Position numbers and translations under genes: made by a program. Shown in pieces: positions 61,439 through 64,000 of a DNA stretch of 64,000 bases (the stretch's first letter is position 1; every line of letters begins with the position of its first letter). Source of the DNA: Thermoanaerobaculales bacterium (GTDB lineage: Bacteria; Acidobacteriota; Thermoanaerobaculia; Thermoanaerobaculales; Sulfomarinibacteraceae); the NCBI GenBank assembly GCA_025456145.1, contig JALOLD010000007.1:51540-115539 (forward strand), written 5' to 3'. The notes beneath the pieces were generated by a model that worked only from the letters and a program-made list of their open reading frames with translations, did no database searches and was not told the DNA's origin.

Positions 61439-62257
61439 CTATACGCGCCCCGGCGCGTCGTGTTCTGCTGCGAGGAAGCGGACGACGCGGTCGAGCACCG
61501 GCTCGCCCCCCTCGGCGAGCACCGAGTGGGCCGCCCCGGGCAGCCGCACGAGCTCCGCCGAGGGCAGCAGCCCGGCGATCTCGGCGGTGTCCTCCGGGGC
61601 AACCACCGGGTCGCGGTCGCCGCACAGCACCAGGGCCGGCAGCGCGATCCGCGGCAGCCGGTCCCGCAGGTCCCAGCCCTCGAGCAGGTGCTCGAGCTGG
61701 CGCAGCGTCCCCGGTAGATCGGCCTCGTCGAGCCCCCACAGCCCGGCGGTCTCGTCGACGAAGCCGGGGAAGCGGTCGTGGAAGGGCGGGGCGAAGGCGA
61801 GAGTCATCAGCGCAGCGCCGGCGCGCTCGGGCGGGGCGTAAAGCAGCAGGTCGCGAAAGAGCTCGAGCACCCGCCGGCCGTGGCCGGTGAGCCGGGCCGC
61901 CGACGAGGCGACGACCAGCCTCGAGACCCGCTCCGGCATCGCCGCCGCCGCGGCCAGGGCGATGACCCCGCCCAGGCTGGCGCCGAGCAGCGCGGCGCGC
62001 TCGACCCGACGCTCGTCGAGCAGGGCTCCGAGGTCGGCGACCGCCCCCGCGAGGCTGAACGGCCGGCCGTCGCGCGAGCCGCCGACGCCGCGGTTGTCGG
62101 GGGCGATCACCCGGAAGCGGCGCCCGAGCAGGGCGGGGAGGTTGCCCCAGATGCGGCCGGTCGAGCCGAGCCCGGCGATCAGGACGATCGGCGGGCCGGC
62201 GCCGGTGTCGAGCCCGGCGACCGTGCCGTTCGGCGTCTTGAGGGAGAAGCTGGTCAT
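61439..62257 (-). CDS. Alpha/beta-hydrolase
   Basis: A 272-residue alpha/beta-hydrolase with nucleophile elbow GASLGG, acid in VLCGDRDPVV and histidine in PGAAHSVLAE. It has the plan of BioH/3-oxoadipate enol-lactonase-like esterases but lacks any pathway context. The ATG at 62257 has GAGGA 9 nt upstream, and a TACAAT box at 62318-62313 could be its promoter. The divergent neighbour is coaX. Confidence 0.85.
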   Translation of the reverse strand: MTSFSLKTPNGTVAGLDTGAGPPIVLIAGLGSTGRIWGNLPALLGRRFRVIAPDNRGVGGSRDGRPFSLAGAVADLGALLDERRVERAALLGASLGGVIALAAAAAMPERVSRLVVASSAARLTGHGRRVLELFRDLLLYAPPERAGAALMTLAFAPPFHDRFPGFVDETAGLWGLDEADLPGTLRQLEHLLEGWDLRDRLPRIALPALVLCGDRDPVVAPEDTAEIAGLLPSAELVRLPGAAHSVLAEGGEPVLDRVVRFLAAEHDAPGRV

Positions 62258-62312
62258 ATAGAATCGTCCTCGACGGTGCTCCGGCCGCGCGACAACCGGG
62301 ACGGACCCGAGC

Positions 62313-62318
62313 ATTGTA
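62313..62318 (-). promoter_or_regulatory. Candidate -10 box of the hydrolase gene
   Basis: TACAAT on minus, about 55 nt before the ATG at 62257, giving a short leader with GAGGA. Confidence 0.4.
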
Positions 62319-62356
62319 GCGGCCCGCACCGCGAGCGGGCGTCGTGGGGAGGCCCC

Positions 62357-63127
62357 GTGAGCGACCTTCTGCTGGCTCTGGACGTCGGCAACACCAACAC
62401 CGTGGTCGGGCTGTTCGACGGCGCGACCCTGCGCGGCCACTGGCGGCTGACCACCCAGGCCGAGCGCACCGCCGACGAGATCGGGATGTGGCTTCGCCAG
62501 CTGCTCCAGTGGGAGGGGGTGACCCCGGACGAGCTGATCGGGGTCGCGGTGTCCTCGGTGGTCCCGCCGATGGACCCCCGGCTGCGCGAGGGCGTCCGCC
62601 GCTACCTCGACCAGACGCCGTTCTTCGTCGAGCCGGGCATCCGCACCGGGATGCCGCTGCGCGTCGAGGCGCCGCAGGAGCTCGGCGCCGACCGCCTGTG
62701 CGACGCGGTGGCGGCTTACGCCGAGCACGGCGGACCGTGCGTCGTCATCGATTTCGGCACCGCGGCGACCTGGGAGGTGGTGTCGGCCCAGGGCGAGTAC
62801 CTCGGCGGCGTGATCGCCCCGGGCCCCGGGATCACCGCCGAGGCCCTCGGCGGGAGGACCGCAAAGCTCCCCCAGGTCGCGATGGCGCCGCCGCCGAGGG
62901 TGATCGGCAAGGGGACCATCGACAGCATCCAGGCGGGGCTGTTCTTCGGCTACCTCGGGCTGATCGAGGGCATCACCCGGAGGATCGTCGACGAGCTCGG
63001 CGGCGCCAAGGTCATCGCGACCGGCGGCTACGCGCCGGTCTTCGCCGGGCACGCGCCGCTCATCGACCACGTCGAGACCGACCTCACCCTGCACGGGCTG
63101 CGCCTGCTGTGGGAGAAGAACCGGTAG
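62357..63127 (+). CDS. coaX: Type III pantothenate kinase
   Basis: A 256-residue CoaX enzyme for the first step of CoA synthesis. It has the ASKHA phosphate-1 motif LALDVGNTNTVVGLFDG, GADRLCDAVAAYAEH, the acidic VVIDFGTAATWEVV, and GGVIAPGPGITAEALGGRTAKLP. The GTG start follows GGGGAGG. The downstream phosphatidyltransferase gene begins 7 nt after its stop, so they are co-transcribed. Confidence 0.93.
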   Translation: MSDLLLALDVGNTNTVVGLFDGATLRGHWRLTTQAERTADEIGMWLRQLLQWEGVTPDELIGVAVSSVVPPMDPRLREGVRRYLDQTPFFVEPGIRTGMPLRVEAPQELGADRLCDAVAAYAEHGGPCVVIDFGTAATWEVVSAQGEYLGGVIAPGPGITAEALGGRTAKLPQVAMAPPPRVIGKGTIDSIQAGLFFGYLGLIEGITRRIVDELGGAKVIATGGYAPVFAGHAPLIDHVETDLTLHGLRLLWEKNR

Positions 63128-63134
63128 GCCGGGG

Positions 63135-63815
63135 ATGAGCGCCGCGCCCGAGGGACGCGACCGCCGCCAGCGCATCCGGGCGCGGGTCGAGGACAAGCTG
63201 CGGCCGCTCACCCTGCCCAACTTCCTGACCTTCCTGCGGATGGGCATCGTGCCCTTCTTCGTGCTCGCGGTGTTCGCCCACGACTTCCGGCTCGCGGTCT
63301 GGATCTTCGTGATCTCCGGCCTGACCGACGTCCTCGACGGCTGGATCGCCCGGACCTTCGACCTGCGCTCGCGGATGGGCGCCCTGCTCGACCCGCTGGC
63401 CGACAAGATCCTGCTCACCGCCGCCTACGTCTCGCTCGCCATCCCGCACGGGCAGGCGGTGGTGATCCCGCTCTGGCTCGCGATCCTCACCCTCTTCCGC
63501 GACTTCCTGATCATGGTCATGGCCTTCGTCTTCTACATGTTCGAGGACGTCAAGAGCTTCCCGCCGACGATCGCCGGCAAGCTGACCACCGTGATGCACG
63601 TCGTCACCGTCAGCCTGGTCCTCCTCGCCAACGTCGTCGACGTGAACGCCACCTCGCTCGAGGTCTGCTTCTACACCTCGTTCATCCTGGTCATCGTCTC
63701 CGGCTTCAGCTACATCTACCGCTCGAGTCGGGCGATCGAGGCCGAGCGCCAGGCGCGGCTCGGCGGCGCCGCCCCGGGTGTCGAGCGCGACGAGCACGGC
63801 GACCGGCGGCGGTAG
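63135..63815 (+). CDS. pgsA: CDP-alcohol phosphatidyltransferase
   Basis: A 226-residue integral membrane enzyme with the family signature DVLDGWIARTFDLRSRMGALLDPLADK (D-x2-DG-x2-AR-x8-G-x3-D-x3-D) and the start TLPNFLTFLRM of phosphatidylglycerophosphate synthases. Six membrane helices are visible. The alcohol (glycerol-3-phosphate, inositol or other) is not certain, and a charged C-terminal tail is added. The ATG at 63135 is preceded by GGCCGGGG. Confidence 0.85.
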   Translation: MSAAPEGRDRRQRIRARVEDKLRPLTLPNFLTFLRMGIVPFFVLAVFAHDFRLAVWIFVISGLTDVLDGWIARTFDLRSRMGALLDPLADKILLTAAYVSLAIPHGQAVVIPLWLAILTLFRDFLIMVMAFVFYMFEDVKSFPPTIAGKLTTVMHVVTVSLVLLANVVDVNATSLEVCFYTSFILVIVSGFSYIYRSSRAIEAERQARLGGAAPGVERDEHGDRRR

Positions 63816-64000
63816 ACCGACCTTTCCCCGCAGGCCGCGCCCTGTGGGAGCTCCAGGAAGCTGAACCACCCGGCCGAGGGTCCCTCCGATTCGACGGCGG
63901 CCCGGGCGGGCGGGTCAGCTCGCGGACGACGAGGATCGGCGACCCGGTCACGGGCAACGGGTTCGGGGAGCCCGACGACGGGTTCGTCCTCGAGTACCTG
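63816..64000. other. Window end, no gene recognised
   Basis: Open frames run off the end on both strands without a convincing start or motif. A plus frame reading ...GDPVTGNGFGEPDDGFVLEYL reaches the last base and may belong to a gene that continues outside. Confidence 0.25.

Noticed and set aside
63816..64000. Gene at the right edge
   Set aside because: No start, motif or ribosome-binding site could be identified in the available bases.

Overview
The window is a GC-rich bacterial chromosome segment with densely packed genes on both strands. No rRNA, tRNA, CRISPR array or phage genes were seen. Several traits resemble Acidobacteriota (perhaps Thermoanaerobaculia): a serine/threonine kinase with a TolB-like/TPR extension, large secreted BNR-repeat proteins, LamG plus 'FIPAAAH' secreted proteins, TPR proteins of sulfatase fold, and a VPTM-CTERM sorting tail. 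This placement is an inference; Myxococcota or Gemmatimonadota-like lineages cannot be excluded. A recurrent expression signal is a -10 box ending exactly 6 nt before the start codon, which implies leaderless mRNAs at several genes.

Layout. 1-13 kb: the 3' part of a Ser/Thr kinase; a 1511-residue secreted BNR/CARDB/cadherin-like protein with NPFVI pentapeptide arrays; a rare fusion of FHA, cyclic-nucleotide-binding, decayed AAA+ and NapH-like Fe-S membrane modules; threonine synthase; a PPK2 polyphosphate kinase. 13-18 kb: a three-gene signalling/transport unit consisting of a receiver plus Cache histidine kinase, a receiver fused to an SLC13/DASS-type permease, and a stand-alone receiver. 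18-22.3 kb: a YgeW-like carbamoyltransferase and YgeY-like M20 hydrolase, divergent from a fold-type-II PLP enzyme, with a GxxExxY element bounded by inverted repeats wedged between the first two. 22.3-34 kb: a sulfatase-fold lipoprotein, a DUF2079 membrane protein, an MBL-fold hydrolase, a MITE-like repeat, a BNR/sortilin-like secreted protein, SppA, a VPTM-CTERM protein and a nitronate monooxygenase-like enzyme. 34-43 kb: addB-addA, a 30-bp perfect inverted repeat, and sucC-sucD.

43-50 kb: two sulfatase-fold/TPR secreted proteins, a small secreted protein and a LamG protein. 50-56 kb: a minus-strand cluster of a GNAT-HDAC fusion, lysine 2,3-aminomutase, two ATP-grasp ligases and a GNAT. The last four are translationally coupled or nearly so, and look like a beta-lysine-derived amide or peptide pathway. 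56-64 kb: a PabB-PabC fusion, a repeat-rich spacer, a pair of M16 peptidase subunits, an alpha/beta hydrolase, coaX and a CDP-alcohol phosphatidyltransferase.

The most unusual items are the receiver-permease fusion with its kinase and free receiver, the FHA/cNMP/AAA/ferredoxin fusion, and the KamA/ATP-grasp/GNAT/HDAC cluster. All functional statements come from motif reading alone; no similarity search was run.
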